Under the pieces are notes generated by a model. It saw nothing but the letters and a program-made list of their open reading frames with translations. It did no database searches and had not been told where the DNA came from. 64,000 bases of DNA, from NCBI GenBank assembly GCA_014155875.1, contig JACEFZ010028312.1, positions 470,501 to 534,500 of the forward strand. The letters are read 5' to 3'. The stretch is from Cepaea nemoralis. Taxonomy: Eukaryota > Mollusca > Gastropoda > Stylommatophora > Helicidae. Made by a program: the position numbers and the translations under genes. This document shows positions 12,145 to 23,381 of the stretch, piece by piece; the first letter of the stretch is position 1, and the number at the start of each line of letters is the position of its first letter.

Positions 12145-12335
12145 TCAGTCTATCTTTCTTCACTTGCTGTACAGAGGACAATCCTGCAGAAAATGTTCAG
12201 CAGTTTGTTTATTTGGTCTGCATATGCAGACAAAGCTTTTTTATTCAGTGTGCTATGTCCCATCCTGAGAAAGATGATCTTTCCCTCATGGTCAATAATG
12301 TGGCAGTCATCGTTTAGATGATTCTGTACTTTCAT
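12145..12335 (-). pseudogene. LINE C-terminal fragment, frameshifted
   Basis: The minus strand encodes KIIFLRMGHSTLNKKA and, in a shifted frame, CRPNKQTAEHFLQDCPLY. This is the GH..LN plus C..C..QT.EH.L..CPLY signature at the C-terminus of some APE-type LINE polyproteins. One frameshift breaks it. Confidence 0.55.
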
Positions 12336-12489
12336 GATAGCATTGATATCTTTCTTTTTCTCAAAATGCAGATATGTTGATATATTTTAACAGCACAAGA
12401 CAATAACCATCACTTTGCAATTGCATGCTGGGTCACTACCATTTATGAAAACTCCTGATACTTTCTAATAAGACTGAGTTTTCATAATC

Positions 12490-13116
12490 TCATCTCATCT
12501 TATTCCTTATATATCTTGCAGTGTCAAGGTGAACCATAAACAGTGGGAGTGTGCCCGTTTATGGGTTTCATATAATAATGTTCCCATCGGCTCTGTTATT
12601 CCCTCTGTCCATCGTTTACATGATCGGCCTATTCTTCCAGTTCCATTTCTCTTTTTCTGCCATTGTCCAGGTTTGGCATTGGTAGCATAGAGTTGGTAGG
12701 AAGAGTGTGTTGTAGAGTGCTTTTTTAGTATCTGTTGATATATATTTGTTATTTAGTATTTGTGCCTTTTCTCCAATGAGTTAGCTTTCTTTATTGCATC
12801 TATTTTCGGTCTTGTCTTCCGATTTACCATTTGATGATATTATACTTCCAAAGTACTTAAAGCTCTTTACTTGTTTCAGGGGGTGGCTTTTAGATGAATC
12901 TTTGTTTTTTGTTTTTTTTTCTTTGGTTATAGTCATTACCTCTATTTTACTAATGCTAATTTTCATGTTATGTTCTTTACACACTTTGTTTGGACTATTT
13001 ATTTGGACTTGTAATTCTGCTTCTGATTTTGCTATTAGTGCTTGATTGACCACAAATAGGAGTTCTTTAATGGTGTAATTTGACGTTGATTTTTTCTTCT
13101 GTATTCTGTTCCCCAA
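12490..13116 (-). pseudogene. LINE reverse transcriptase fragment with 3' end
   Basis: The minus strand encodes CKEHNMKISISKIEVMTI and FKYFGSIISSNGK, the post-catalytic RT region (motif D and the YLGS block), then decays. The segment at 12490-12610 matches 58015-58165 (AAACAGTGGGAGTGTGCCCG against a close variant), so both belong to one family. Confidence 0.7.
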
Positions 13117-13572
13117 TGTTACAATTGATTACATAGTCAAAAATAAAATTTATTAGTTTTCAATAAAAGAATAGTTATCAGCTATTGCATATACTCCTGT
13201 TTCATCAATGAACATGAAGTAAACATATAAATTCTAACTCCTGCTGAATCGAATTAAAAATGTTAACTATAAAGCATGTTTGTATCTGAAGACATTATTG
13301 TATCAATTTGATTTCTATATTCAGTAACTGAAAGCACATGCCCAGACATGATCAACTCTTTCATAATCAATTGTTTAACAATGTTTTAACGATTCTGATG
13401 GTGACTATTATAATTTTACAAGCAACAAAATATATAAGATAAATGCCTCAGTTTACTTACAATTACTTCCACATATTATAATTTTACAAGTAACACATTA
13501 TATATGATAAATGCCTCGGTATACTTACGATTACTTCCAACTATTCTAATCTTACAAGTAACAAGTTATACA

Positions 13573-13823
13573 TGATAAATAAAAAAGTCGCTTAAAAGTC
13601 GACAGGATCGATTTCATTGCACCGGGTTTTATCCCATATGGCTCGGTCTCTTTCCACAGCGCGGAAAGCGTCATACAAAGCACGAACTCCGTAGCTCTAG
13701 CGACGACCCAGAGTTGTCTCAGAAAAATTTCACTCGTGAACCGAAGGACGCGGCCCGGAATCGAACCCACAACTTTCGGAGCCCGAGTAAAACGGCTTGA
13801 CCACTTCGCCACGGAGATTCCCG
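13573..13823 (-). mobile_element. SINE family B, full-length copy
   Basis: The minus-strand head GAATCTCCGTGGCGAAGTGG is followed by a box B-like GGTTCGATTCC. The body (CCGAGCCATATGGGATAAAA) and a TTAAAAGTCGAC-like complement follow at the 3' end. The same element is at 59773-60010 (plus) and 63325-63535 (minus). It sits inside the 68-bp donor array. Confidence 0.8.
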
Positions 13824-13824
13824 A

Positions 13825-13835
13825 ATATATATATA

Positions 13836-13934
<99 letters not shown>

Positions 13935-13950
13935 TATATGTATATATATA
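13825..13950. repeat. TA microsatellite
   Basis: About 120 bp of nearly pure TA next to the SINE-B head. Confidence 0.97.
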
Positions 13951-14108
13951 ATAAATGCCTCTGTTTACTTACGATTACTTCCAAATATTCTAGTTTTACA
14001 AGTAACACGTTATATAAGATAAAATCCTCAGTTTACTTACAATTACTTCCAAATATTCTAATTTTACAATTAACAAATTATATATGATAAATGCCTCTGT
14101 TTACTTAC

Positions 14109-14278
14109 GATTACTTCCAAAGCGCACATCAATGATTCTAAAAGAGTCATATTCTGTGCTGTAGACGCCCTTCATCAGTCTGTCTCTGTATTGTTTCAGT
14201 TTTTCATTGGGCACATCCTGTGTCAGGTACAGTGTCACACCCACTGCTGTTAAATTCTGATCATCCACACTGTATGGG
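14109..14278 (-). CDS. Exon: SEA6, C-terminal part
   Basis: 170-bp exon with acceptor TTTCACAG, donor C|GTAAGT, start phase 2 and end phase 1. It starts PYSVDDQNLTAVGV and ends FRIIDVRFGSN. It supplies the third strand (VGVTLYLTQ), the helix (NEKLKQYRDRLMKGV) and the last strand (FRIIDVRF) of a SEA fold. Unlike the other five SEA C-halves it contains no cysteine, so this domain lacks the intradomain disulfide that the others seem to have. The four repeated donors downstream could offer alternative 5' splice sites. Confidence 0.75.
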
Positions 14279-14455
14279 CTGTGAAATAGGTTGTTGATAA
14301 ATGTTACACAGCGTATCCAGTTTTATTTCCAAACGTTTTTGAAAATTATTAACATTTTTCTGAGTAATAATAATTTTAAAAAATATTAGCTGTCAGCGGA
14401 AATACAACTGTCTGTAGCTGACAAATTAGCAGTCTGGAATTCTGCAGATAAATAA

Positions 14456-14572
14456 TGTGTTATGTTATGTTGTGTTATGTTATGTTATATTATGTTATGT
14501 TATATTATGTTATGTTATATTATGTTATGTTATGTTGTTGTGTTATGTTATGTTATGTTATGCTATGCCATA
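14456..14572. repeat. TTATG pentanucleotide repeat
   Basis: An imperfect run of TTATG and TTATA units. Open frames over it are artefacts. Confidence 0.95.
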
Positions 14573-14944
14573 CAACATCACTGCACATTGGGCATTCCCA
14601 TGTGTGACCAGTCCTCTGATGCAGCAACCAACCTACAGTATATCTTCTCTCTTTTCCTCGAAGGTGGCATTGACGTGTCTGCTAGGCTTCAAACCAAGTT
14701 CAGTCTAAGTATCCGCCACCTGAGTCTGTAGTGCATTTATTATATCACCACTGTCCATGCTTCTTCCCATCTGTATTAGTGCATTATTTGCCAGCTGGTC
14801 TGTGTATTATTTGCCAGCTGGTCTATGTATTAATTAATTTGAACTCCAGCTGTACATCCAATGTAAAGCGTGACTTCTGAATGCTGTCAATCCAACCAGA
14901 GCAAAGACTGGCGGTTGCAATTTTTCTGTAGCATGTTCATTTGT

Positions 14945-15240
14945 TTCTTTTTTTATATTGCGCTCGCTCATTTTGAATCAAGCGTAGTCCATACACACTA
15001 ATTCTGGACTGAAATTTACGTGTGGATTAGCTTTCCTTATTATCAGTGTCCCTCGCCATCAGGCGAACCCACTCCAACTTTAGAGGTACTTGTAATATAC
15101 GTCCCCAAGTCAAGGATGACAAGTCAACATTTTAGTCCAACCGTCCGGTGTATGGGGTTGAATCTCTTACCTTAGCATCAGCACACCAGATGTTTAAGAA
15201 CATACATTTTTATCCATTCGGCCATGCTGACCTACTAGCA
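14945..15240 (-). mobile_element. SINE family C copy
   Basis: Reverse complement of the 4985-5275 family: CGTAGTCCATACACACTAAT, a CCCCAAGTCAAGGATGAC block, and the head TATCCATTCGGCCATGCTGA at the right. Confidence 0.75.
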
Positions 15241-15348
15241 TGTTCATGGAATCTGATGTAATTATCACATGTGTGACTGCCTGCCTGTAAATAAATAAAG
15301 TGTGTTCTGGTGTATATTTAGTGAGCACAATTCCTACTCTTCCACTAC

Positions 15349-15413
15349 CTCATGTCTCTCAGCTCTGCATCTGTCACCAAGTCTGGGATTTCCACATTGA
15401 AACTGTTTTTGAC
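15349..15413 (-). CDS. Exon: SEA6, middle part
   Basis: 65-bp exon with acceptor GCTATTTCAG, donor ATGAG|GTAGTG, start phase 0 and end phase 2. It encodes VKNSFNVEIPDLVTDAELRDM plus two bases (AG) that join the C of the next exon to make Ser. The phase match on both sides (19935-20050 ends in phase 0; 14109-14278 starts in phase 2) is the main support. SEA1 is split in the same three-exon way. Confidence 0.65.
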
Positions 15414-15559
15414 CTGAAATAGCAAATGTGTTCACATAAATAAAATGTTGACATTTGCATCCCTTCATTTTGTTGAGTATTTTACCAAGTCCAAAAATAA
15501 ACCTTTATTAGCTGAACAATACATTATGACAAAATCAATCATCAGTAAAGGACTCTTTC

Positions 15560-15800
15560 ACATGCCATAAGGAATAATGGGTATATCTGCTAGTCCCATA
15601 TATTTATGAACCAAGCAACACTCAATGAGTGAGGTGATAAATATTAAGTCAGCTGTTTTGGTTTCCAGGCCATTTCCTGGTACCGATAGTGGGATAGATC
15701 AAACAGGGAGCCCAGGTCAGTTTTTACACATCTGCCTCCAAGGGGATTCAAACTCCTGGCTACCAGGCCAGCAGGAAAGCAGGTTAACCACTACACTTCC
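15560..15800. mobile_element. SINE-like family F copy
   Basis: ATGCCATAAGGAATAATGGG, TATTTATGAACCAAGCAACA and the GGGATTCAAACTCCTGGCTA end recur in the other family F copies. The orientation is not settled. Confidence 0.5.
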
Positions 15801-15910
15801 CTTCAACTGCTCCCATACCTTTACCATCCAGAGTACACTGGAATGTTGGCTTTTTGGAATCCACCAGGCATTCAGTTTTACTAAAGACTGAAAGATAACC
15901 CTTCTTTCTG

Positions 15911-15995
<85 letters not shown>

Positions 15996-16017
15996 GGGGG
16001 GGGGTGGGGGGGGGAGG
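15911..16017. repeat. CT, GT and poly-G microsatellite
   Basis: A CT run passes into a GT run of about 60 bp and then a G-rich tract with a few T and A. Confidence 0.97.
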
Positions 16018-16032
16018 GTTTCTTGCTTTGAC

Positions 16033-16285
16033 TATTTCTAGTGCAGTGGACTTATTTTTTGCATGTGGATTGGCTTCCCCTAATACCATCACTCCGACTC
16101 ACCATCACTCCGACTCACCATTACTCTGACTCCTGAGGTATTTGTAAATTCCGTCCCCAAGTCAAAGACAGAAGTCAATATTTTAGTCCATCTGACCAAT
16201 GTAGGGATTGAACTCGCTACCTCAGCATCAGCAAAGTTTAAGAGCAAGACTCTTATCAAATCAGCCATGCTGACTTTCATGTCCT
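16033..16285 (-). mobile_element. SINE family C copy, diverged
   Basis: Shares TTCCGTCCCCAAGTCAAAGA, the TATTTTAGTCCA block and the head phrase AAATCAGCCATGCTGACTTT with the other family C copies. Confidence 0.6.
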
Positions 16286-16410
16286 TTACTAAGTCAAATA
16301 ATATGAAGTGAAATAACTTGCTCCATTCCATAACCATTTCCTTCTGTCCAAAATCTCTGGTAACTGTGCTATGTTAGTTCAAACTCAGAATGCATACCGA
16401 AGAAAACAAT

Positions 16411-16475
16411 TATGGACAGAGAACTTAATCTGGACAGAGAACTTAATCTGGACAGAGAACTTAATCTGGACAATT
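16411..16475. repeat. 19-bp direct repeat, three copies
   Basis: GGACAGAGAACTTAATCT occurs three times in succession. Confidence 0.85.
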
Positions 16476-16639
16476 GTTAGCAAATGAGTACACTATCTAT
16501 TACACAGCTTTACAGCTTTGATTATAATGTACTGTGAAATCAATTCAAAAGTGTAGATCAGCAATCATAGGAGACATGGGAAAGAAGTAGAAGTTAGATG
16601 ACACACTAGTCAATAGACAAATGTTAAAGCTATGTGCAC

Positions 16640-16905
16640 AACATAGACAGCCAACATTTTTTTAGGCACATTATGAGAAGAAATAAACTAGAGAACTTTG
16701 TGACAACTTGCAAGATTGAGAGGAACAGAGCAAGGAGAAGGTAGAGAAGTGAATATCTTGATGGTTTGGCCTTGCAGCATGGCCGAGACAAGAACAATGA
16801 GCTGATCGATGACTCTGGTGATCGTGTGATATGGCCAAACATGATTGCCCACAGAGATGTAGTTTCTTCACATGCTGCTAAAGATCCCATGGACAGCTAA
16901 GAAGA
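16640..16905 (+). pseudogene. RTE-like LINE 3' fragment
   Basis: CACATTATGAGAAGAAATAA, a TTTGTGACAACTTGCAAGAT block and a GGTGATCGTGTGATATGGCC block match the C-terminal HVMRR..LENLVTTGKIEG region and the terminal codons of the 40-kb RTE copy. It is heavily mutated. Confidence 0.75.
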
Positions 16906-16964
16906 CCAATATCTGAGCACAGCAAGAGATAAGTTCACAAAGACAGGTGATTATCTCCATCAGG

Positions 16965-17150
16965 ACAAGACAATCGTCACATTTTTTGGTCACATTATGA
17001 GACAAAAGGAGAAAACTGTGACAATCTGGAAGAAGGAATATAAGAGACAGAAGCTGACACCAGGAGAAAATGCTGGAAAGGGCTGGCAGATGTCATGAAA
17101 GATGATCTGTAGTTGAACTATGTCAAGAACATAGAGGACAGATGCTTGTG
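16965..17150 (+). pseudogene. LINE C-terminal fragment that seeds the 56-bp satellite
   Basis: Encodes FFGHIMRQKEKTVTIWKK, then in a shifted frame GLADVMKDDL and YVKNIEDRCLWKNMN. This matches in order the FLGHVMRRE, LDGLRWWHG and KTKDQDLWRAMN segments of the RTE at 3-1313. The remaining LINE 3' end is found only after the satellite, at 19742-19785. Confidence 0.7.
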
Positions 17151-19741
17151 GAAGAACATGAATCTGTAGTTGAACTTGTCAAGAAACATAGAGGACAGAT
17201 GCTTGTGGAAGAACATGAATCTGTAGTTGAACTTGTCAAGAAACATAGAGGACAGATGCTTGTGGAAGAACATGCATCTGTAGTTGAACTTGTCAAGAAA
17301 CATAGAGGACAGATGCTTGTGGAAGAACATGAATCTGTAGTTGAACATGTCAAGAACATAGAGGACAGATGCTTGTGGAAGAACATGAATCTGTAGTTGA
17401 ACATGTCAAGAACATAGAGGAACAGATGCTTGTGGAAGAACATGAATCTGTAGTTGAACATGTCAAGAACATAGAGAACAGATGCTTGTGGAAGAACATG
17501 AATCTGTAGTTGAACATGTCAAGAACATAGGGGACATATGCTTGTGGAAGAACATGAATCTGTAGTTGAACATGTCAAGAACATTGAGAACAGATGCTTG
17601 TGGAAGAACATGAATCTGTATTTGAACATGTCAAGAACATAGGGGACAGATGCTTGTGGAAGAACATGAATCTGTAGTTGAACATGTCAAGAACATAGGG
17701 GACAGATGCTTGTGGAAGAACATGAATCTGTATTTGAACATGTCAAGAACATAGGGGACAGATGCTTGTGGAAGAACATGAATCTGTAGTTGAACATGTC
17801 AAGAACATAGAGGACAGATGCTTGTGGAAGAACATGAATCTGTAGTTGAACATGTCAAGAACATAGAGGACAGATGCTTGTGGAAGAACATGAATCTGTA
17901 GTTGAACATGTCAAGAACATAGAGGACAGATGCTTGTGGAAGAACATGAATCTGTAGTTGAACATGTCAAGAACATAGAGGACAGATGCTTGTGGAAGAA
18001 CATGAATCTGTAGTTGAACATGTCAAGAACATAGAGGACAGATGCTTGTGGAAGAACATGAATCTGTAGTTGAACATGTCAAGAACATAGAGGACAGATG
18101 CTTGTGGAAGAACATGAATCTGTAGTTGAACATGTCAAGAACATAGAGGACAGATGCTTGTGGAAGAACATGAATCTGTAGTTGAACATGTCAAGAACAT
18201 AGAGGACAGATGCTTGTGGAAGAACATGAATCTGTAGTTGAACATGTCAAGAACATAGAGGACAGATGCTTGTGGAAGAACATGAATCTGTAGTTGAACA
18301 TGTCAAGAACATAGAGGACAGATGCTTGTGGAAGAACATGAATCTGTAGTTGAACATGTCAAGAACATAGAGGAACAGATGCTTGTGGAAGAACATGAAT
18401 CTGTAGTTGAACATGTCAAGAACATAGACAGATGCTTGTGGAAGAACATGAATCTGTAGTTGAACATGTCAAGAACATAGAGGACAGATGCTTGTGGAAG
18501 AACATGAATCTGTAGTTGAACATGTCAAGAACATAGAGGACAGATGCTTGTGGAAGAACATGAATCTGTAGTTGAACATGTCAAGAACATAGAGGACAGA
18601 TGCTTGTGGAAGAACATGAATCTGTAGTTGAACATGTCAAGAACATAGAGGACAGATGCTTGTGGAAGAACATGAATCTGTAGTTGAACATGTCAAGAAC
18701 ATAGAGGACAGATGCTTGTGAAGAACATGAATCTGTAGTTGAACATGTCAAGAACATAGAGGACAGATGCTTGTGGAAGAACATGAATCTGTAGTTGAAC
18801 ATGTCAAGAACATAGAGGACAGATGCTTGTGGAAGAACATGAATCTGTAGTTGAACATGTCAAGAACATAGAGGACAGATGCTTGTGGAAGAACATGAAT
18901 CTGTAGTTGAACATGTCAAGAACATAGAGGACAGATGCTTGTGGAAGAACATGAATCTGTAGTTGAACATGTCAAGAACATAGAGGACAGATGCTTGTGG
19001 AAGAACATGAATCTGTAGTTGAACATGTCAAGAACATAGAGGACAGATGCTTGTGGAAGAACATGAATCTGTAGTTGAACATGTCAAGAACATAGAGAAC
19101 AGATGCTTGTGGAAGAACATGAATCTGTAGTTGAACATGTCAAGAACATAGAGGACAGATGCTTGTGGAAGAACATGAATCTGTAGTTGAGCATGTCAAG
19201 AACATTGAGGAACAGATGCTTGTGGAAGAACATGAATCTGTAGTATAACATGTCAAGAACATAGAGGACAGATGCTTGTGGAAGAACATGAATCTGTAGT
19301 TGAACATGTCAAGAACATAGAGGACAGATGCTTGTGGAAGAACACAAATCTGTAGTTGAACATGTCAAGAACATAGAGAACAGATGCTTGTGGAAGAAAA
19401 TGAATCTGTAGTTGAACATGTCAAGAAACATAGAGGACAGATGCTTGTGGAAGAACATGAATCTGTATTTGAGCATGTCAAGAACATTGAGAACAGATGC
19501 TTGTGGAAGAACATGAATCTGTAGTATAACATGTCAAGAACATAGAGGACAGATGCTTGTGGAAGAACATGAATCTGTAGTTGAACATGTCAAGAACATA
19601 GAGGACAGATGCTTGTGGAAGAACATGAATCTGTAGTTGAACATGTCAAGAACACAGAGGACAGAACCTTGTGGAAGAACATGAATCTGTAGTTGAACAT
19701 GTCAAGAACATAGAGAACAGATGCTTGTGGAAGAACATGAA
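17105..19741 (+). repeat. 56- to 57-bp satellite inside a LINE, about 47 copies
   Basis: The unit is GTTGAACATGTCAAGAACAT, then AGAGGACAGATGCTTGTGG, then AAGAACATGAATCTGTA. The first four units are 57 bp with AACTTGTCAAGAAAC; the rest are mostly 56 bp and very uniform, with single-base indels near both ends. In LINE frame the unit encodes the (Y/M)VKNIEDRCLWKNMN-like terminus. Frames open across several units are incidental. Confidence 0.95.
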
Positions 19742-19785
19742 TCCTTGAGATGCTCGACATATTACACGATGATGGTGATGATGTA
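19742..19785 (+). mobile_element. LINE 3' end on the far side of the satellite
   Basis: After the last unit the sequence reads CCTTGAGATGCTCGACATAT, then TACACGATGATGGTGATGATG, equivalent to the SRHGT-stop-TGATGATG terminus of RTE copies. The satellite therefore lies within one LINE copy. Confidence 0.55.
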
Positions 19786-19934
19786 TACAACAGGATTTGA
19801 ACCTGTCACCTCCAAATTCTGACAGCATCTCCCTGAAGAAACAAGTGCATTTCAGCTAGTGACCAGCTTAGCACATTTGAGTCTCACTTTTGAAAGGCGG
19901 GAAGAAATGATCAAGATACAAGCAGACTACTCAC

Positions 19935-20050
19935 CACACTCTTGACTGCGACCTGATGCTGTAACAGCACTGAGCTATACTGTTCACTTGCACCATCTAC
20001 TGGGTTCATGTTAATTATGATGACAGAGTTAATCGCCAACACATAACCCA
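19935..20050 (-). CDS. Exon: SEA6, N-terminal part
   Basis: 116-bp exon with acceptor TTGTTTCAG, donor GTG|GTGAGT, start phase 1 and end phase 0. It starts GYVLAINSVIIINMN and ends HQVAVKSV. This gives the first strand of a SEA fold and the start of helix 1 (S-x-x-Y-S-S-V). It follows WAP1 in phase 1 and continues in phase 0 into 15349-15413. Confidence 0.7.
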
Positions 20051-20189
20051 CTGAAACAAAAGTGTGTGTAAATGCAAACCTGTATATTTCATTACACCAA
20101 TAGTTTGATAACTAATGATTGCTAAATAAATGGTGTCTAAATTTGTCAACATCAAGCAGATCTTACTGATGACAACATTTCATGAAACC

Positions 20190-20650
20190 TTCAGGAGATA
20201 TGGTTTGTGTTAACAAATGATATTTTACTGGAGATATGGGTTTGTGTTAACAAATGATATTTAGGTTGGAGTTATTTGTGTTACAAAATGATATTCTGAC
20301 TGAAGTTATGTGTTTATGTTAACAAATGATATTTTGAATGGAGATATTTGTTTGTGTTAACAAATGATTTTTGAATGGAGATAGTTGTTTGCGTTAACGA
20401 ATGATATTTTGAATGGAGATATGTGTTTGTGTTAAATTATATTTTCACTAAAAATATGATGGGTTTGTGCTAAGAAATTATATTTTCACTGAAGATATGG
20501 GTTTGTGTTAACAAATTATACTTTTACTGAAGATATAGGTTGTGTTAACAAATGACATTTTTATTGAAAATATGTGTTTCGTTTAAAAATATTTTCATTG
20601 TATATGTGTAAACAAATGATATTTTTGACTGGAGATATGTTTGTTTGTTT
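20190..20650. repeat. Degenerate tandem repeat, about 45 to 60 bp
   Basis: About nine decayed units of GGAGATATGGGTTTGTGTTA, then ACAAATGATATTT, lie in the intron between WAP1 and SEA6. Confidence 0.8.
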
Positions 20651-21034
20651 TTCAATTCAGCATATAATGAAGTAGCATAAAGAATCCTTTCATATGAAAT
20701 AAATAACATGCATTGTCATATGTTTCAATGTCATCACGATAGAGACTATCATTCGTTTTGTTTACATAATTGTGATATACCTGAGTGTATTGCAGACATC
20801 ACAGTATATTTTAGTAACTTCTGGTTATTTGTGGTGAAAAGCACACTGAAAGTTTCTCTGGTGCAGACAAAGAAGATTTCAGTGTGCTTATCACCAGGTC
20901 AATTTTAAAAATCTACCTCAATGCACATTTGAACCCATGACCACAGGGTTAGTGAGAAAGCATATAGATATACTGAAGTGTCATGGGTATGACTGGCAAT
21001 GATTGTCCATACAACAATACATGATACATCTCTC

Positions 21035-21340
21035 TGTTGCTGTCTCCCTCTCTCATACTACTTCATCTCTCTCTCACTACATCATATCTCTCTCTCCTTC
21101 TTTCTCACTACTTCATATCTCTGTTTTTCTCTCTCTTACTACTTCATATATCTCTCTCTTGCCAACTACTTCATATCTCTCTCTCTACTTCATATCTCTC
21201 TCTCACACACACTATTTCATCTCTCTCACTACTTCATATCTGTTTCTCTTTCTCAGTACTTCATATATATTTCCCTCTCTCTCTCTAATCACATCTCGTT
21301 CTCACTACTTCATATTTCTCTCTCCCCCCTCTCTCTCTCG
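21035..21340. repeat. CT-rich minisatellite
   Basis: Repeats of CTCTCTCACTACTTCATAT with irregular length, ending 24 bp downstream (gene sense) of the WAP1 exon. Confidence 0.9.
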
Positions 21341-21363
21341 TGCACACCCAATAGGTAACCTAC

Positions 21364-21510
21364 CTCTCTGGCAGGAATATCCACATCCATTTGAGCAACA
21401 TTTGAATCCGTCTGAGCAATTCTGTGCTTCAGTACTGTTATCATCATCACAGGCCATTGAACACATCCCCATGAAGCCTTCAGTCACTTCAGCACAGCCA
21501 TCTATTTCAG
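21364..21510 (-). CDS. Exon: WAP domain 1
   Basis: 147-bp exon, phase 1 at both ends, with acceptor TTAATTCAG and donor GAGAG|GTAGGT. It starts EIDGCAEVTEGFMGMC and ends GCGYSCQR. Eight cysteines follow WAP order, including DGFKCCSNGCGYSC. NST and NCS sequons suggest N-glycosylation. It resembles WAP2 in layout but is clearly diverged, so the two are old paralogues within the protein. Confidence 0.85.
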
Positions 21511-21534
21511 CTGAATTAAAAACACCAATACAAA

Positions 21535-21670
21535 AAAACAGTTCAGGTCTTATCCCATATGGCTCCATCTCTTTCCACAGACTGGCCTGAAAAAGGTGCC
21601 ACACAGTGCATGAATCCATTCTTTCAGAGACAACCCCCAGATATTTCAGAGAAAACTATACTTGCAAACC
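21535..21670 (-). mobile_element. SINE family B, partial and diverged
   Basis: TCTTATCCCATATGGCTCCA, then TCTCTTTCCACAGACTGG and TTTCAGAGACAACCCCCAGA match the body of the 13573-13823 element. The tRNA-like head is missing. Confidence 0.6.
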
Positions 21671-21671
21671 A

Positions 21672-21885
21672 AATGATCTTCTTCTTCTTCTTCTTCTTGT
21701 TGTTGTTGTTCTTCTTCTTCTTCTTCAGCATTCCGAGCCATTGAGGTTCTTTGCTGCAGATACAATCCGTCTCCATTCGTCTCTCTGGTTGACCTTCTAA
21801 GCCAAATGATGGAGTCCAAAAATTAACCAATGATCTGAGGAGCATGAGGCATGTTGACCTCCTTGCCAATGTGACCCTAGTTAAC
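21672..21885 (-). pseudogene. LINE 3' terminus with GAA/CAA tail
   Basis: The minus strand encodes VNQRDEWRRIVSAAKNLNG and SEC-stop, a typical LINE C-terminus, then a tail of GAA, CAA and GAA triplets (complement at 21678-21728). Confidence 0.6.
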
Positions 21886-22689
21886 AATTAACAATTTACA
21901 TGACTCTCTCTCTCTCTCTTTTTCTCTCTCTCTCTCTCTCCTTCATTTATATTATATGTGCACTATATATAAATATATATGCCTGTCCTGCTAATAAGCA
22001 GGCCTACTTGTTGAGTGATGGATGGTTGAGAAGCCCAAGGTTAGTCATTAACTGATTCAGTGCCCCCAACAAATTAGGTTTGGACCAAACATGGTACTTA
22101 GTCAAATGAACAAGTGTTATAATGTAACTTTCCATTCACTGCACATTAAAATAGAGGAAGGTACCGTGGAAAAAAAAAATAAATAACACAATGACCCTAG
22201 CATGGCAATATATCACCTTCTGTCCACATGGGAGGTCACTTGTGGCAATATATTATCCTTTGGCACTGAATTAGTTAATATTTTTAATGAGTGGACATGG
22301 ACTGACACAAGCGGTGGTCATTGAGAGGAGTCAAGTTGTTTGTGTGGGGGTAACTAACTATACAAACACCTCACAATTGTGACATGGCCATTGGTGGGTA
22401 AGAGTGGCCATACATAACCTCTCCCCCAATCAGCATCCCCACTCGCTGAGGCGCTGCACGGTGTCATGTTAAACAAAGGCTAATGGAGTAAAACCACACA
22501 CCATAAACCAGCAAGAGGCATGGGTGAAACCACCATTGTATCCATCCATTATAAAGCATGCTTTGTCACAACTGGGATGTTGTTACCGGTGTTAATGGTG
22601 TTCCAATGGATTCACCTTGTCCTATATGGAACATCATGTGCTACTGATGATACATGATTGGCATCATGCAACTGTATGCATAGTAAATA

Positions 22690-23150
22690 ACTTAAATGTT
22701 GGAACATGGAATGTTAGGACACTTGTACTAGATTAAAAGTTTAGACTTTTAAAAGTAAGAAAAAAATCAAGCATGTAATGGATCAAATGGATGCCAACAT
22801 TTTAGGAATTAATCAAATGTGATGGACTGGTATGGGAGAAAACCCTTTAGATATATACATAATTATTTACCCAGAAGGAAGTGAACACAAAAGCAGACAG
22901 CATACTTGTGGGTCCACATAGTGCAAAAATATTTAAAAGATTTTGGACAATCTCAGATAGAGTGCTATTAGTGAAACTACATGACAAGCCTTGGGAAATA
23001 AAGGGTAATACCAGGCATATGGAACAACAGCAGATATTACAGAAAAGGATGAAGATGCAAAATACTTGAAATAATTCTGGCACTCAGTGACTACAATGCA
23101 AAAGTGGGCAATGAAAAGGTTAGAAGCATGGCAGATGGTTACCTCCTGTG
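22690..23150 (+). pseudogene. LINE AP-endonuclease fragment
   Basis: Encodes LNVGTWNVRTLVLD near 22697 and, after stops and frameshifts, DQMDANILGINQ and LALSDYNAKVGNEKV. These are the TWNVRTL start and the G/S-D-x-N catalytic block of APE-type LINE endonucleases. Multiple breaks make it inactive. Confidence 0.65.
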
Positions 23151-23169
23151 CTATAGCTAAGATCAAAGT

Positions 23170-23300
23170 GTAGTCATCTACGCTTTGATCTTGCCTTGGC
23201 CACCGGCAGAGGCAGTCATCCGAATGACATACAGAGACCTGGGACCTCATGGGGCAGCTCTAGCCCCTGGAGAACCTTGAGCCCTAAAATATATATTTTT
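23170..23300 (-). repeat. Dispersed repeat, copy 2
   Basis: Reverse complement of the 2168-2310 repeat (CCTGGGACCTCATGGGGCAG, GGAGAACCTTGAGCCCTAAA). Confidence 0.6.
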
Positions 23301-23381
23301 TTTATAAAGCGAAGTGAAAGATTGACAGCATGGGCCAATCTCATCTTAGTAATTTATTCTAAATTAGTGTGAAACCTTTAC

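Larger units (their letters stand above)
13450..14108 (-). repeat. 68-bp tandem copies of a splice-donor region
   Basis: ACTTAC followed by (A/G)ATTACTTCC occurs at 13455, 13523, 13967, 14035 and 14103, spaced 68 bp except where a SINE and TA repeat interrupt. Read on the gene strand, each unit contains GGAAGTAAT(C/T)|GTAAGTA, so the true exon end and its donor are followed by four intronic copies. Confidence 0.85.

Noticed and set aside
15825..15887. Possible exon with two cysteines (KTECLVDSKKPTFQCTLDG)
   Set aside because: The neighbouring SEA6 exons already join in phase 0. In phase 0 this piece reads differently, and in the cysteine-containing phase it would break the frame. SEA6 needs no insert here.
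17105..19741. CRISPR-like array
   Set aside because: There are no spacers; the whole 56-bp unit repeats, inside a LINE, in an animal genome.
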